The notes below the pieces were generated by a model that saw only the letters and a program-made list of their open reading frames with translations, was not told where the DNA came from and made no database searches. DNA of 64,000 nt from NCBI RefSeq assembly GCF_019973735.1, contig NZ_AP024463.1, forward strand, positions 620,001-684,000, read 5' to 3'. This DNA comes from Arachnia rubra. GTDB lineage: Bacteria > Actinomycetota > Actinomycetes > Propionibacteriales > Propionibacteriaceae. Of this stretch, positions 17,226-28,206 are shown in pieces. The position numbers and the translations under genes are program-made. Each line of letters begins with the position of its first letter. Within the stretch, counting starts at the first letter, position 1.

Positions 17226-17954
17226 TCAGCCCTTGAGCTTTGCGACCTGGGCCTTGAAAAGCTTCATGGTGGTCTCCATGGATGCCTCCTTGCCGGCGGC
17301 ATTGCCCTCATAGGTCGTGGTCGTGTAGGCCACGACATTGACGCCGCCCACGTTGCCCGTGATCAGGTAGGAGTTGTGGCCTGCGTCCCCCTCGCTGTAG
17401 GGGATGCCGTGGTTGGTCACTGTCGCGACGACGTCGGTGGCGCCTTTGATGACGGGGATCTGCTGTATCTGGACATCCAGCAGGATCGGCTCCCCGTTGA
17501 CGGTTCCGTCGACCCGGGCGCACTTCTTTGCGTACTGCTGATGCTGCTGGGGAGAGGACGTGCCCGTGCCCAGCGCGACCGTCGCGATCTCGTGCCCGGT
17601 CGATGCCTGAGAACCCACGACAAGCTGCTCGATGCCGGTCGCATCGCATTCGGCGGGGTCGAGCTGGTACTCCTCGCTGTCGTGGTACAGCGTTTCCAAC
17701 TCCGTCAGCGGTCCCTTGACATTGGCGCCCAGCTGCTCGAGCGAGAACCCGGCGACCTCGCCGGTCAGGAGCTTGGAGGCCAGGTCGGGATCGGGTGCGC
17801 TCGACGTGGTGGAGCCCACATCTTGGGGCAGCAACGCTTGGGAGTCAGCGGAGCTGGAGGACGGCGTGGCCGGGGTGGTGCTTGAGCAGGCGCTCAGTCC
17901 GAGGGCGAGAGCGACCAGCGATGTGGCTACGAAGGTAGAGACTGGCTTAGGCAT
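17226..17954 (-). CDS. Putative cell-envelope lipoprotein
   Basis: A 242-residue secreted lipoprotein. The signal peptide ends in lipobox LGLSAC (Cys about residue 23), followed by a Ser/Thr/Pro-rich linker to about residue 55. A folded domain has two conserved cysteines (ECDATGIEQLVVGS and KKCARVDGTVNG) that could form a disulfide, ending FKAQVAKLKG. ATG 17954 is preceded by AAGGAG five bases upstream; the GTG two codons earlier is less well placed. It is the intact partner of the frameshifted tandem copy downstream; the pair arose by duplication. No named family recognised. Confidence 0.8.
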   Translation of the reverse strand: MPKPVSTFVATSLVALALGLSACSSTTPATPSSSSADSQALLPQDVGSTTSSAPDPDLASKLLTGEVAGFSLEQLGANVKGPLTELETLYHDSEEYQLDPAECDATGIEQLVVGSQASTGHEIATVALGTGTSSPQQHQQYAKKCARVDGTVNGEPILLDVQIQQIPVIKGATDVVATVTNHGIPYSEGDAGHNSYLITGNVGGVNVVAYTTTTYEGNAAGKEASMETTMKLFKAQVAKLKG

Positions 17955-17984
17955 TCGCACTCCTTAGATTTGCACTTGCAAACA

Positions 17985-20396
17985 TTATTGCATGGCGGTG
18001 GGCCTCCTTGGCAAGAAGATGCTGCATGCCGCCTTCCTCGCCGCCTCTGGGCCGCTGGCCGCCACCGCAGCCCTGGCTGCCCGCTGGCACTCGTCAAGGG
18101 TGACCTGAGACAGTGCGCGGCGCACCGGTTCCAGGGCGCGCAGCGACATGGACAGCGACGTCACGCCGAGACCCACCAGCACGGGAGCCATCTCGGGGTC
18201 GGCCGCCGCCTCGCCACAGACTCCCACCGGCTTGCCGGCCTTCCGGCCCGCATCACCCACCAGATCCAGTAGCCGCAGCACCGCGGGCTGCCAGAGGTCT
18301 TGCAGGGCCCCCAGGCCGACCGCCTGCCGGTCAGCGGCCATCGTGTACTGGGCCAGGTCGTTGGTACCGATGCTGACGAAGTCCACCTCGGCGAGGATCT
18401 CCGCGGCCTGGAGAGCGGCCGACGGGGTCTCCACCATCACCCCGGCCCGCCCGAGGCCGGCGGACCTGGCCAGCGAGGCGAACTCGGCGGCCTCACCGGG
18501 GGTGGAGATCATCGGGGCCATCACCCAGGTCTCGGCATTGCTAGCCTCGGCGGCTCGTGCGATCGCCTCCAGCTGGCGTGCCAGCACGGCGGGGGAGTGG
18601 ATCGTGGTCCGGTAACCGCGTATGCCAAGCGCCGGATTGTCCTCGCCGGGAATGGTCAGGAAGGGCATGGGCTTGTCGCTTCCGGCATCCAGGGTGCGCA
18701 CCACCACCTCCCTGCCAGCGAAGGGCGTCAGGACATCCCAGTAGGTGGCGAACTGCTGCTCGGGGTCCGGCTCAGCCTCGGCATCGAAGAAGCTGAGCTC
18801 CGTGCGGAACAGGCCGATGCCCTCCGCGCGGGCAGCTGCCGCAGCCTGAGAATCGGCGGCGGACCCCACATTGGCCAGCAGCGGCACCGGGACTCCATCC
18901 CGGGTCGATCCCGGCCCGCCCAGCGCCTCGAGCGGTGCCGGGGAGGTGCGGGCTCCCGCGCGCTGCGACTCACTGGGGGAGACCACGACCTCGCCCGAGG
19001 AGCCGTCCACCAGCACCTCCGCGCCGTCGGGGATGCCCAGGGCATCGGCGAAACCGACCACGGCGGGGATGCCCAGGCTGCGTGCCAGGACGGACGTATG
19101 GGAGGTCGGGCCGCCACCGGCGGTGACGATCCCAAGGCAGTGGTGGCCGGTCAGGGTGGCGGCCTCGGCGGGCGCCAGGTCATGGGCGACCAATACGAAT
19201 GGCTTGTCGGACTTCGGCACTCCGGGCATGGGACGGTCCAGCAGGTGGCAGATCACGCGGTCGCGGATGTCGGTGATGTCGGTGACGCGCTCAGCGATGA
19301 TCCCGCCAGTCGCGGCCAGCCGGTCCACGATGCCGTTCGCCGCTCCCCAGATGGCTGTCGCCGCTCCTGCCCCGAGCGCGTCGATCAGGGCCTCCGCCGA
19401 TCCTCGCAGCTCGGGATCCCGGGCCAGGACCGCAGTGGCTCGCAGGATCTGCCCAGCCTCGGTCCCGGCAGCGTCGGCTCGCCTCTCGTAGTCCGCCGCA
19501 ACGTCCTCCAGGGCTGTGGCCAGCCTGGTTTTCTCAGCGGCAAGACGCCTAGGCTTCAGAGGCGTCTCAGCAGGAGGCTCCGTCATGGGGGCAGCCATCA
19601 CCCGGGCGATGCCGACCACGCGGCCAGGGCTGACTCCCTGCTGGCCGGTGACCACGACCGGCGAGGCAGCCGTCCCGCCACGTTCCCCGAAGCCGTTCTC
19701 GACGAGCGCCACCAGGGCCGCCACCACGTCGCCGGCCTGCGGCCCGCGCGCCCCGATCCACACCTCGTCCCCTTGCCGGGCGTTCAGCGTCGCCAACGCG
19801 ATCGACGACGTCGCCGATCCCTCCAGGTCGTGGCACCGCAGCCGCACCTCGGCATCGAAACGCCCCGCTTCCGACACCAGCAGGGCCGCGGGACGGGCAT
19901 GCAGCCCGGCCGGATTCGGCAATGTCGCCCGGGCCTCCGCCTCGGCCGTCCAGGCAGCATGGGGATCCCCTGAGGGGGTGTTGTCTGCCTCCACACCGAG
20001 GGCGACCCGTTTCGGGGTGAGTGCCGCGCGGGCGTCGCCGGCCACTTCCTCCAGGGTGCCACCCAGCGCCGCGCGCACCGTGGCCGCCAGCAGCCCCTCC
20101 ACGAACGGCGCCTCGACCAGGATGGCACTCACGTCCCCGGCCAGGTCAAGGGCGAACTCCGCGCTCAGCACCGCGGAGCCGAGATCCATCAGGACCACGA
20201 CGCCCGCGCCTCGGTCCGCGGACCGGATGGCGTCGGCCACCCCAATGGCGTCTGTGCCGAGCCGCCCGTCCTGGGTGCCGGCCGCGATCCTGATCTCGGG
20301 CAGGGGGCTGCCGTGCAGCATCTGCAGCGACAACTCGACCGCGGCCTCGGCCAGCGCCTGGGAGTGGGAGACGGCGACGATCCCGACCAGAGCCAT
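17985..20396 (-). CDS. dhaM: DhaM-HPr-EI fusion, phosphoryl donor for dihydroxyacetone kinase
   Basis: An 803-residue multiphosphoryl protein that passes phosphate from PEP to DhaL-ADP, so that DhaK can phosphorylate dihydroxyacetone. Domains in order: an EIIA-Man-like DhaM domain (about 1-135, phospho-His11 in AVSHSQAL), HPr (about 152-243, His166 in NPAGLHARPAALLV), and a complete enzyme I (about 253-795). EI motifs are all present: His433 in GGGPTSHTSVLAR, LFRTELSFF, GIRGYRTTI, VMVETPSAAL, SIGTNDLAQYTMAADR and VGVCGEAAADP. E. coli DhaM carries only a truncated EI, so this version may load itself from PEP. It starts three bases after the dhaL stop. Confidence 0.93.
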   Translation of the reverse strand: MALVGIVAVSHSQALAEAAVELSLQMLHGSPLPEIRIAAGTQDGRLGTDAIGVADAIRSADRGAGVVVLMDLGSAVLSAEFALDLAGDVSAILVEAPFVEGLLAATVRAALGGTLEEVAGDARAALTPKRVALGVEADNTPSGDPHAAWTAEAEARATLPNPAGLHARPAALLVSEAGRFDAEVRLRCHDLEGSATSSIALATLNARQGDEVWIGARGPQAGDVVAALVALVENGFGERGGTAASPVVVTGQQGVSPGRVVGIARVMAAPMTEPPAETPLKPRRLAAEKTRLATALEDVAADYERRADAAGTEAGQILRATAVLARDPELRGSAEALIDALGAGAATAIWGAANGIVDRLAATGGIIAERVTDITDIRDRVICHLLDRPMPGVPKSDKPFVLVAHDLAPAEAATLTGHHCLGIVTAGGGPTSHTSVLARSLGIPAVVGFADALGIPDGAEVLVDGSSGEVVVSPSESQRAGARTSPAPLEALGGPGSTRDGVPVPLLANVGSAADSQAAAAARAEGIGLFRTELSFFDAEAEPDPEQQFATYWDVLTPFAGREVVVRTLDAGSDKPMPFLTIPGEDNPALGIRGYRTTIHSPAVLARQLEAIARAAEASNAETWVMAPMISTPGEAAEFASLARSAGLGRAGVMVETPSAALQAAEILAEVDFVSIGTNDLAQYTMAADRQAVGLGALQDLWQPAVLRLLDLVGDAGRKAGKPVGVCGEAAADPEMAPVLVGLGVTSLSMSLRALEPVRRALSQVTLDECQRAARAAVAASGPEAARKAACSIFLPRRPTAMQ

Positions 20397-20399
20397 CGA

Positions 20400-21025
20400 T
20401 CAGCCCTCCCGGAGTGCGGTCGCGAGCGCCTCGAACAGGTAGGTGGCGGAGGTTGCCCCAGGATCCTGGTGCCCTGCGGAACGCTCTCCCAGATAGGAGG
20501 CGCGACCCTTCCGTGCGACCAGCGGGATGCCCTCGTCGCGGCCCTGCCGGGCCGCTGCGGCAGCCGCCTCGGCCGCTGCCAGGGGGCCGTCGTCCACGGC
20601 GGCCTCGAAGGCATCGGCGGCTGGGGTCAGCGCATCCACCATCGTCTTCTCCCCGACGGCCGTCCTGCTGCGTGCCGTTACGCCGTCGCAGCCAGCCTTC
20701 AGGGCCGCGGCGAAGGTTGGTAGCGAGGCATCCTTGACCTCTCCGAGCGCCATCCCCAGCTTCATGAAGAAGGTGCCGTACAACGGCCCGGAGGATCCGC
20801 CAACGGTGCCCACGAGAGTCATGCCCGCGGACTTGAACATCGCCCCGAGCGGCGGCGTCCCAGCGCCGTGCAGTTTCTTCACCACCGCCTTCATGCCGCG
20901 GGCCATGTTGGTGCCGTGGTCGGCGTCGCCGATAGCCGAGTCCAGGTCGGTCAGGAACGTCTTGTTGGCGTCGATGATGTCGGCAAAACCCCTCAGCCAG
21001 GCCACGCACTGGGCGTGGGTGATCA

Positions 21026-21026
<1 letters not shown>
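20400..21026 (-). CDS. dhaL: Dihydroxyacetone kinase subunit DhaL (ADP-binding)
   Basis: A 208-residue DhaL that keeps ADP tightly bound as a coenzyme; the nucleotide is rephosphorylated by DhaM and donates to the substrate held by DhaK. The metal/nucleotide motif DSAIGDADHGTNMARG (about residues 29-44) and the GGSSGPLYGTFF loop are diagnostic. Start ATG 21026 overlaps the dhaK stop by one base (TGATG); a longer frame to 21071 overlaps dhaK further and is not needed. Full length. Confidence 0.95.
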
Positions 21027-22021
<995 letters not shown>

Positions 22022-22198
22022 CGCGGTGCTCCTGCTTCGTCGCTGCCGGATCCAACCGGGCCTAATAGATGCTCGCGCGAAACCGCATGAGGTTCAAGCG
22101 GGGGCGCGTCCACTGAACGGCTGTTTCGCCTGTTTTGACGTGAGCAGCGGCCATCCCCGACTGGGGTTCCCCGGAGGACATGGGTAGGATGCCGAGGT

Positions 22199-23529
<1,331 letters not shown>

Positions 23530-23613
23530 TCGGCCGCGGCCTGGGTTGCCGCCGCCTCAGCTCCGCGGCGCACCCTTCTCCGCAGGCGCGGCATCTGAGC
23601 CCCGGTATGTCGG

Positions 23614-23683
23614 CTTTTGGGTCGATTTCCAGCGGCTTTCACTGAAAATCGCCCATCTACCCAAAAGTTAGGTGAAGATGGGC
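23614..23683 (+). repeat. Inverted repeats immediately before the 23685 gene
   Basis: CTTTTGGGTCGATTTCCAG (23614-23632) is an imperfect inverted copy of 23642-23667, the latter having seven extra bases. A second hairpin, GCCCATCT (23651-23658) with AGATGGGC (23676-23683), ends one base before the ATG. They could form alternative structures around the start codon. Confidence 0.5.
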
Positions 23684-23684
23684 C

Positions 23685-24956
23685 ATGGCCTCTGTGGAAT
23701 CTGGCAGGAAAAACGCTGAACAGGGCTGGTCCGGACAGTCATCGGGCATCGGCCCAGGCAAAGCGCGGCCTGACGCCCTGCGCCTTGCCCGGGAGCTACT
23801 CCAGGATTCGGAGGGCGACTCCGATGACGAACTCCTGCGGCGTCTGGAGGCAGTGGGCGACGACGGGATGCTCACCAACGCGGCGTCCCTGCTGCTCGTC
23901 GGCAATGGCCGCCCGGTCCTTGAATACCGCCTCAAAGGCGGCCATCAGGAGCTGAGACCGGACGGGGAGCTCTCCGTGCTAGAACAGCTGTCGCTGGTCC
24001 TTGATGCTGTGCGCCGGAACAATCCCGAGGTCCAGATGCCGGAGTGGGCCGATCAGGAGACGGCCCCCGCCCTGAGCGAGTCGGCGGCGCGGGAGGCCGT
24101 CGTGAACGGGGTGGCCCACCGTGACTGGCGCGGTCCGCGTCTGGTGGAGGTCGAGCAGGAACATCGCTTCGGGGCGCTGCGGGTCAGGAGCCCCGGCGGA
24201 TTCATCGGTGGCTTCGATGAATACGATGTCTTCTCCCGGCAGCCATTCCCCCGCAACCGGGCTCTGATGAGGCTGCTGGCTGGTCTTGGCCTGGCGGAGA
24301 ACCGGGGCTCGGGTATCGGACGGATGGTGACGGGCCTGGTCAGAGGCGGCCAGCCCGCACCAACCTTCCGGGAGGTTGAGGGAGCCAGCGTCGAGGTGAC
24401 GCTGGGGGGAGGACGTCCCCCTGATCCCGCCTGGCAGCTCTGGTTGGCAAAGATCAAGGGTCCCCAGGAGCTGACGGACCACCGGGTGCTGTTGCTGCTG
24501 CGCTGGGTGGCCGATCACCGCTGGGTCGACGTCCGCACCGCCTCCCGGATCGCGCACACAACGGAGGCCGAGGCGCGATCCCTGCTCAGGACCCTGGAGG
24601 ATTCCAGGGTCCTGGGGGCGAGGCTGCTCGTGCCCATCGCCGGGGTGCCGTCGAAGGCCTCCCGGGCACTGACCTTCTCCGCGACCGCCAGGGACTCCCT
24701 GGCGGAGCTGTACGACTGGGCGAAGCTCGCGATGCCGGGCCGGGATCGCGAGGCCGTAGCCCGCAGCTACGTCCAGGCGCGGGGACGGTTGTCCACGACA
24801 GAGCTGGGATCGATCATCGGCCTGTCGTCGGCCGGGACGGCCCCGCTGATACGCAAACTCGAGAGGGTCGGGGTGATGCGTCCGGCATGGGCCAACCGCA
24901 AGGGCCGTGGATTCCATTACGTCCTGACGGAGCCGTCGAGGGAGAAGTCGGCGTAG
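23685..24956 (+). CDS. ATP-binding (HATPase_c_4) regulator-like protein
   Basis: A 423-residue protein with the GHKL-type HATPase_c_4 domain found in RecG-like/AlbA_2 transcriptional regulators. Landmarks are SESAAREAVVNGVAHRDW (about residues 126-143), LRVRSPGGFIGG (about 163-174) and RNRALMRLLAGLGLAENRGSGIGRM (about 190-215). The usual AlbA_2 (Schlafen-like) N-terminal domain is not obvious. The C-terminal 170 residues look like winged-helix repeats (VRTASRIAHTTEAEARSLLRTLEDSRVLG and LSTTELGSIIGLSSAGTAPLIRKLERVGVM). Such proteins occur in accessory regions; role unknown. The ATG at 23685 is covered by a hairpin. Confidence 0.75.
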   Translation: MASVESGRKNAEQGWSGQSSGIGPGKARPDALRLARELLQDSEGDSDDELLRRLEAVGDDGMLTNAASLLLVGNGRPVLEYRLKGGHQELRPDGELSVLEQLSLVLDAVRRNNPEVQMPEWADQETAPALSESAAREAVVNGVAHRDWRGPRLVEVEQEHRFGALRVRSPGGFIGGFDEYDVFSRQPFPRNRALMRLLAGLGLAENRGSGIGRMVTGLVRGGQPAPTFREVEGASVEVTLGGGRPPDPAWQLWLAKIKGPQELTDHRVLLLLRWVADHRWVDVRTASRIAHTTEAEARSLLRTLEDSRVLGARLLVPIAGVPSKASRALTFSATARDSLAELYDWAKLAMPGRDREAVARSYVQARGRLSTTELGSIIGLSSAGTAPLIRKLERVGVMRPAWANRKGRGFHYVLTEPSREKSA

Positions 24957-24966
24957 GGTCTTGAGG

Positions 24967-25341
24967 ATGGGAACCAAGACGACGTGGCGTATCAAACGTA
25001 TCTACGAAGAACCCTCACCCGAGGACGGCTACCGCGTGCTCGTGGACCGGCTCTGGCCGCGTGGGATCTCGAAGGAAGCGGCACACCTCGATGAATGGTG
25101 CAAGGACGTCGCGCCCAGCACCGAGACGCGACGCGAGTTCGGGCACGATCCGGCCCGGTTCGAGGAGTTCAAGACCCGCTACCGCGCGGAGCTGACCGCC
25201 TCCGGGGCCGCCGAGGCGCTGGCCGGGCGGCTGGCCGGGCAGAGCGTCGTGACGCTGCTGTACGCGGCGCACGATGTCAAGGACAACCAGGCGGTGGTCC
25301 TGCAAGAGGTCCTGGAGAACCAGCCCGGCGGCAGGGCCTGA
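24967..25341 (+). CDS. DUF488 family protein
   Basis: A 124-residue DUF488 protein (YeaO-like). The family landmarks are IKRIYEEPSPEDGYRVLVDRLWPRGISKEAAHLDEWCKDVAPSTE in the N-terminal half and the closing VVTLLYAAHDVKDNQAVVLQEVL. The biochemical role is not established. ATG 24967 is chosen; a TTG two codons upstream is also possible. It follows the ATP-binding gene by 10 bp and is probably co-transcribed. Confidence 0.88.
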   Translation: MGTKTTWRIKRIYEEPSPEDGYRVLVDRLWPRGISKEAAHLDEWCKDVAPSTETRREFGHDPARFEEFKTRYRAELTASGAAEALAGRLAGQSVVTLLYAAHDVKDNQAVVLQEVLENQPGGRA

Positions 25342-25432
25342 GCCAAAGCCCCCTCAAAGGGCAGTTTCATGCGCGTTCATGCGCGGCGGACGGGGTGACC
25401 AGGATGGCTCCCGGTGAACCCGCCCGGAATGA

Positions 25433-25939
25433 TCAGATGTCCAGCTCCTCAAGGGCGGGATGTTTCATGGCGGCCTCCACCCGGTCGGCCAGCTCTGGAT
25501 CCTGCCTGCGCAGGTCGTCCAGCGTCGGGAAGACGTCGAGGGTTTTCTCGGTCCGGAACCAGAACTCCGAGTTCCAAGTGCGGGGGTCCTCCCACAGACG
25601 GTCGCTGTCCTTGCCCCAGGTCTTGGGGTGGGAGTGTTTCCTCTGGTGTAGGGCGAACTGTCCTCTCTTGGTGGCGTAGACCGTCTGGATGTGAAGCCTG
25701 CCCTCCACCTCGCGCTCCAGGCGCAGCAGTCTCCTGCCGCTGAAGCGGACTTTCCGGTGGGAGCCATCCTCGTCGATCGTGAGGTCGACGGTCTCCATGC
25801 CCTCCTTGCTGAGTTCGGCCTTCGCAAGATAGTCGCGCAGGGCGGCGGTGATTGCGCGTGAGAGGCCGCCAGCCTCCTGGGCCGCTCGGTCGAAGAGCTC
25901 TTGGGCGCTTTCTGAGACATAGATGGTTCGCTGTGGCAT
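25433..25939 (-). CDS. EXLDI family protein
   Basis: A 168-residue protein ending in ALEELDI, the C-terminal signature that gave the EXLDI family its name. The N-terminus (MPQRTIYVSESAQELFDRAAQEAGGLSRAITAALRDYL) reads like a ribbon-helix-helix DNA-binding domain, followed by a beta-rich part (TVDLTIDEDGSHRKVRFSGRRLLR) and a Trp-rich middle. Function unknown. ATG 25939 is used because the homologous part begins there; a frame from 25966 adds nine unsupported residues. A near-palindrome lies just upstream (25947-25964), so autoregulation is plausible. Convergent with the DUF488 gene. Confidence 0.82.
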   Translation of the reverse strand: MPQRTIYVSESAQELFDRAAQEAGGLSRAITAALRDYLAKAELSKEGMETVDLTIDEDGSHRKVRFSGRRLLRLEREVEGRLHIQTVYATKRGQFALHQRKHSHPKTWGKDSDRLWEDPRTWNSEFWFRTEKTLDVFPTLDDLRRQDPELADRVEAAMKHPALEELDI

Positions 25940-25946
25940 AAAGCAA

Positions 25947-25964
25947 GTATACGTACACCTATAC
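25947..25964. promoter_or_regulatory. Palindrome before the EXLDI gene
   Basis: GTATACGTACACCTATAC (GTATA arm, TATAC arm) lies 8-25 bp before the start codon of a gene with a ribbon-helix-helix-like N-terminus. Possible operator; inference only. Confidence 0.35.
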
Positions 25965-26025
25965 ATATAGGCGAGGGTTTACATCAGAGAACCCCGGTTG
26001 ATGGGGGCTTCATATCTGAAGCGTC

Positions 26026-27768
26026 TCAGATCCCAGCTGGAAGCTGCAGCAGCGCCCAGCCGTCGTCGAGGCTGACCGCCAGCTCACCGTAGCGCAGCGA
26101 CACGATGGTCTCGGTGTAGTCCAGGGCGTGCAGCGCGTAGGTCGGTTTGCCCGTGGCGATGTCCCAGATCCTGATAGAACGGTCCATCCCCGAGGTGACC
26201 AGGCGGGTGCGGCCCTCCCGGTTCGTCCCCGCCAGGACGGTGTCGCAGAGGTTCTCCTCGCCACTGCTGAGCCGTCCCAGCCGCTGGCCCGTCCCCGGGT
26301 CCCAGACGCGGACGATGTAGTCGTCTCCGGTGGTCACCAGCCGGGGTTCCCCGTTCGCGGCGGAGAAGGAGGCCACGCAGGTCATCGGGCATGCCGGTCC
26401 TTTGAGCGGCCGCCCGATCTGCCGTCCCGCATCGGGATCCCAGATCCGGATGGCGCCCTCGTCTCCGACGGAGGCCAGCCAGGCGTCCCCGTGCCGGGTG
26501 GTGAAGATGCACATGTCCCGGACCGGCCCGGCGTGCCCGGTCAGTGACCTGCCGACCTGGGTGCCCGCGTCCGGGTCCCAGAGCCGGATGCTGCCGTCGC
26601 TGCTGGCGGTGGCCAGCCGTGTCTCGCCGAACGGTGTGGTCCAGCTCAGGATGTCGTTGATGCGGGCGGCGTGCCCGGTGAGGGGGGCGCCGACGAGCTG
26701 GCCCGACTCGAGATCCCAGATGCGGAGGTTCTCCTGCTCTGCGACGGCCAGCATCTCGGCGCCCCGGGCGTCTGCGAAATGGGCGCTGCAGGTCTCAGCC
26801 CAGAACTGGCCAGGATATGCGCATAGTGCCCCGACCCACTGCCCGGTGCCGGTCTCCCAGATCTGGAGGATGTCGTCGTAGGGGTGCCGGATGGTGCCCA
26901 CCCGCGAGGAGCCGTCGCCTGCCGTGAACCAGGTGACCACCTGCATCTCGTCCAGCTGCTCGACGAACCGCGCTGCCGGGCGCGACTTCGAAGCCGGATC
27001 CCAGATCCGGATGGTGTGGTCGCGGGATGCGGAGGCCAGCAGCGGACGTCCGGCCGGGCCGTAGAAGGAGGCGACGGCGGTCACCTGGAAGCCATGGCCG
27101 CGCAGCGGCACCCCCACGTCCTCGCCGGTCGCGCGGTCCGTGATCCTGATGTTGTTCTCGTCCGGGGACGCCGCGAGCGAGCGTCCGTAGGAGTCCGTGA
27201 ACGTGGCCTCCCGTTTGGGTGATGCCCCGGAGGGCGGCGGGTCGAGGGGCTCCTGGACCTCCTCACCCGTGCCGGGATCCCACATCCGCACGGTGGTGTC
27301 ATCGCTGTATGTGACGAGCAAGGTGCGGCCGTCGAGGGCGTTGCGGCGGGTGATGTCCGTGACGTCGCCGGTGTGGCCCGTCAGCGTCAGGTGCGGGGTC
27401 TGAGGGCGGCGTACCGCTTGCCGGACCGACCAGGTGGAGTCGTCGACGGCGCTCGGCGGGATGGAGGTGAACCAGGCGGTCGCGAGCTGCCGGATGCCCT
27501 GGCGGTCCTGCGGGCTTGCGTCGCGCAGCAGGTGGTTGGCGGCCAGCAGTCCCGCGACCCGCGGCGGCAGCGTGTACCGCCCGAAGGCCTCCTGCATGAT
27601 CCGCTGGGTCAGTTCCCGGGAGTTGATGCGGTCTAGGACGAGCTCGTTCTCAGCCAGCTCCTGCAACCATGCCTGCACTCCCGAATGCGCGGGGAGTGTT
27701 GCCTCCTCGTCAAGCGGGACGTCAATGTGCGTGGCGGGGGTGGCAGCGGATTGCGGGTGGATGCTCAT
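26026..27768 (-). CDS. WD40-repeat beta-propeller protein
   Basis: A 580-residue protein. A helical N-terminal region (about 1-130, with NSRELTQRIMQEAFGRYTLPPRVAGLLAANHLLR) precedes a propeller of about 8-9 WD40 repeats. Typical blades end in IRIWDPASK, LRIWDLESG, IRLWDPDAGTQVG, IRIWDPDAGRQIG, VRVWDPGTG and IRIWDIATG, many preceded by LTGHTGDV-type loops. No signal peptide or kinase domain. ATG 27768 has AAGGAG six bases upstream; a TTG or similar start at 27795 is weaker. WD40 proteins act as interaction platforms; in actinobacteria they occur with STAND/TIR/protease modules, none of which is present here. Role unknown. Confidence 0.85.
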   Translation of the reverse strand: MSIHPQSAATPATHIDVPLDEEATLPAHSGVQAWLQELAENELVLDRINSRELTQRIMQEAFGRYTLPPRVAGLLAANHLLRDASPQDRQGIRQLATAWFTSIPPSAVDDSTWSVRQAVRRPQTPHLTLTGHTGDVTDITRRNALDGRTLLVTYSDDTTVRMWDPGTGEEVQEPLDPPPSGASPKREATFTDSYGRSLAASPDENNIRITDRATGEDVGVPLRGHGFQVTAVASFYGPAGRPLLASASRDHTIRIWDPASKSRPAARFVEQLDEMQVVTWFTAGDGSSRVGTIRHPYDDILQIWETGTGQWVGALCAYPGQFWAETCSAHFADARGAEMLAVAEQENLRIWDLESGQLVGAPLTGHAARINDILSWTTPFGETRLATASSDGSIRLWDPDAGTQVGRSLTGHAGPVRDMCIFTTRHGDAWLASVGDEGAIRIWDPDAGRQIGRPLKGPACPMTCVASFSAANGEPRLVTTGDDYIVRVWDPGTGQRLGRLSSGEENLCDTVLAGTNREGRTRLVTSGMDRSIRIWDIATGKPTYALHALDYTETIVSLRYGELAVSLDDGWALLQLPAGI

Positions 27769-28206
27769 CTGGCTCCTTGTACCTCTGCGCGCCAATAAAT
27801 AAAATAAGGTTCTTTCAGAATTCTAGGCGAACCGGGCCAGACCCACGGGTATTCCCCTGTCGGGCGATTGGCCGACAGCCCTCGACGTTCCTTTGTCTTG
27901 ATTCATGATTGCCGCAGTCGCTGTGCCGGTCTCCGGCGGCAGCTGGCTGCTGGCGCGCCAGGTCCTGGGACGAAACAGTCGGCTCGCCGGGCAGGTGGCG
28001 TGGGGGCGCGGGACCCCGGCGAGGTGCTTCGAGGGCCGGGTGCATGGTGCCTCAGCTGTGAATGGCACGATTCAGGGCGGCGAAGGAGCCCGGCGCCTTG
28101 GCCGGATGGTTGGGAGATGGCGCGGTTTAAGTTGGCTCCGCCAAAGCAGTGGTGTACCCATGGCCCTTGGAAGTCTTTGTCAGTCCCGAGCATCATGATG
28201 TGACAC
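27769..28206. other. Intergenic region without a convincing gene
   Basis: Between the divergent WD40 gene and the split gene. It begins with an A+T-rich stretch (AATAAATAAAATAAGG, about 27791) that probably holds the WD40 promoter. The 60-110-codon frames here have no ribosome-binding sites or family features and are not called. Confidence 0.5.

Noticed and set aside
18300..19973. 557-codon + strand frame
   Set aside because: It is the antisense of dhaM, whose fused DhaM-HPr-EI motifs are unambiguous; the + strand product has no recognisable domain and a composition typical of shadow frames.
25366..25385. Tandem TTCATGCGCG repeat between DUF488 and EXLDI genes
   Set aside because: Only two 10-bp units with no symmetry or gene start nearby; likely chance or simple duplication.
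27905..28198. A 97-codon + frame in the gap before the split gene
   Set aside because: No ribosome-binding site, no family pattern and overlapping frames on the other strand; treated as non-coding.
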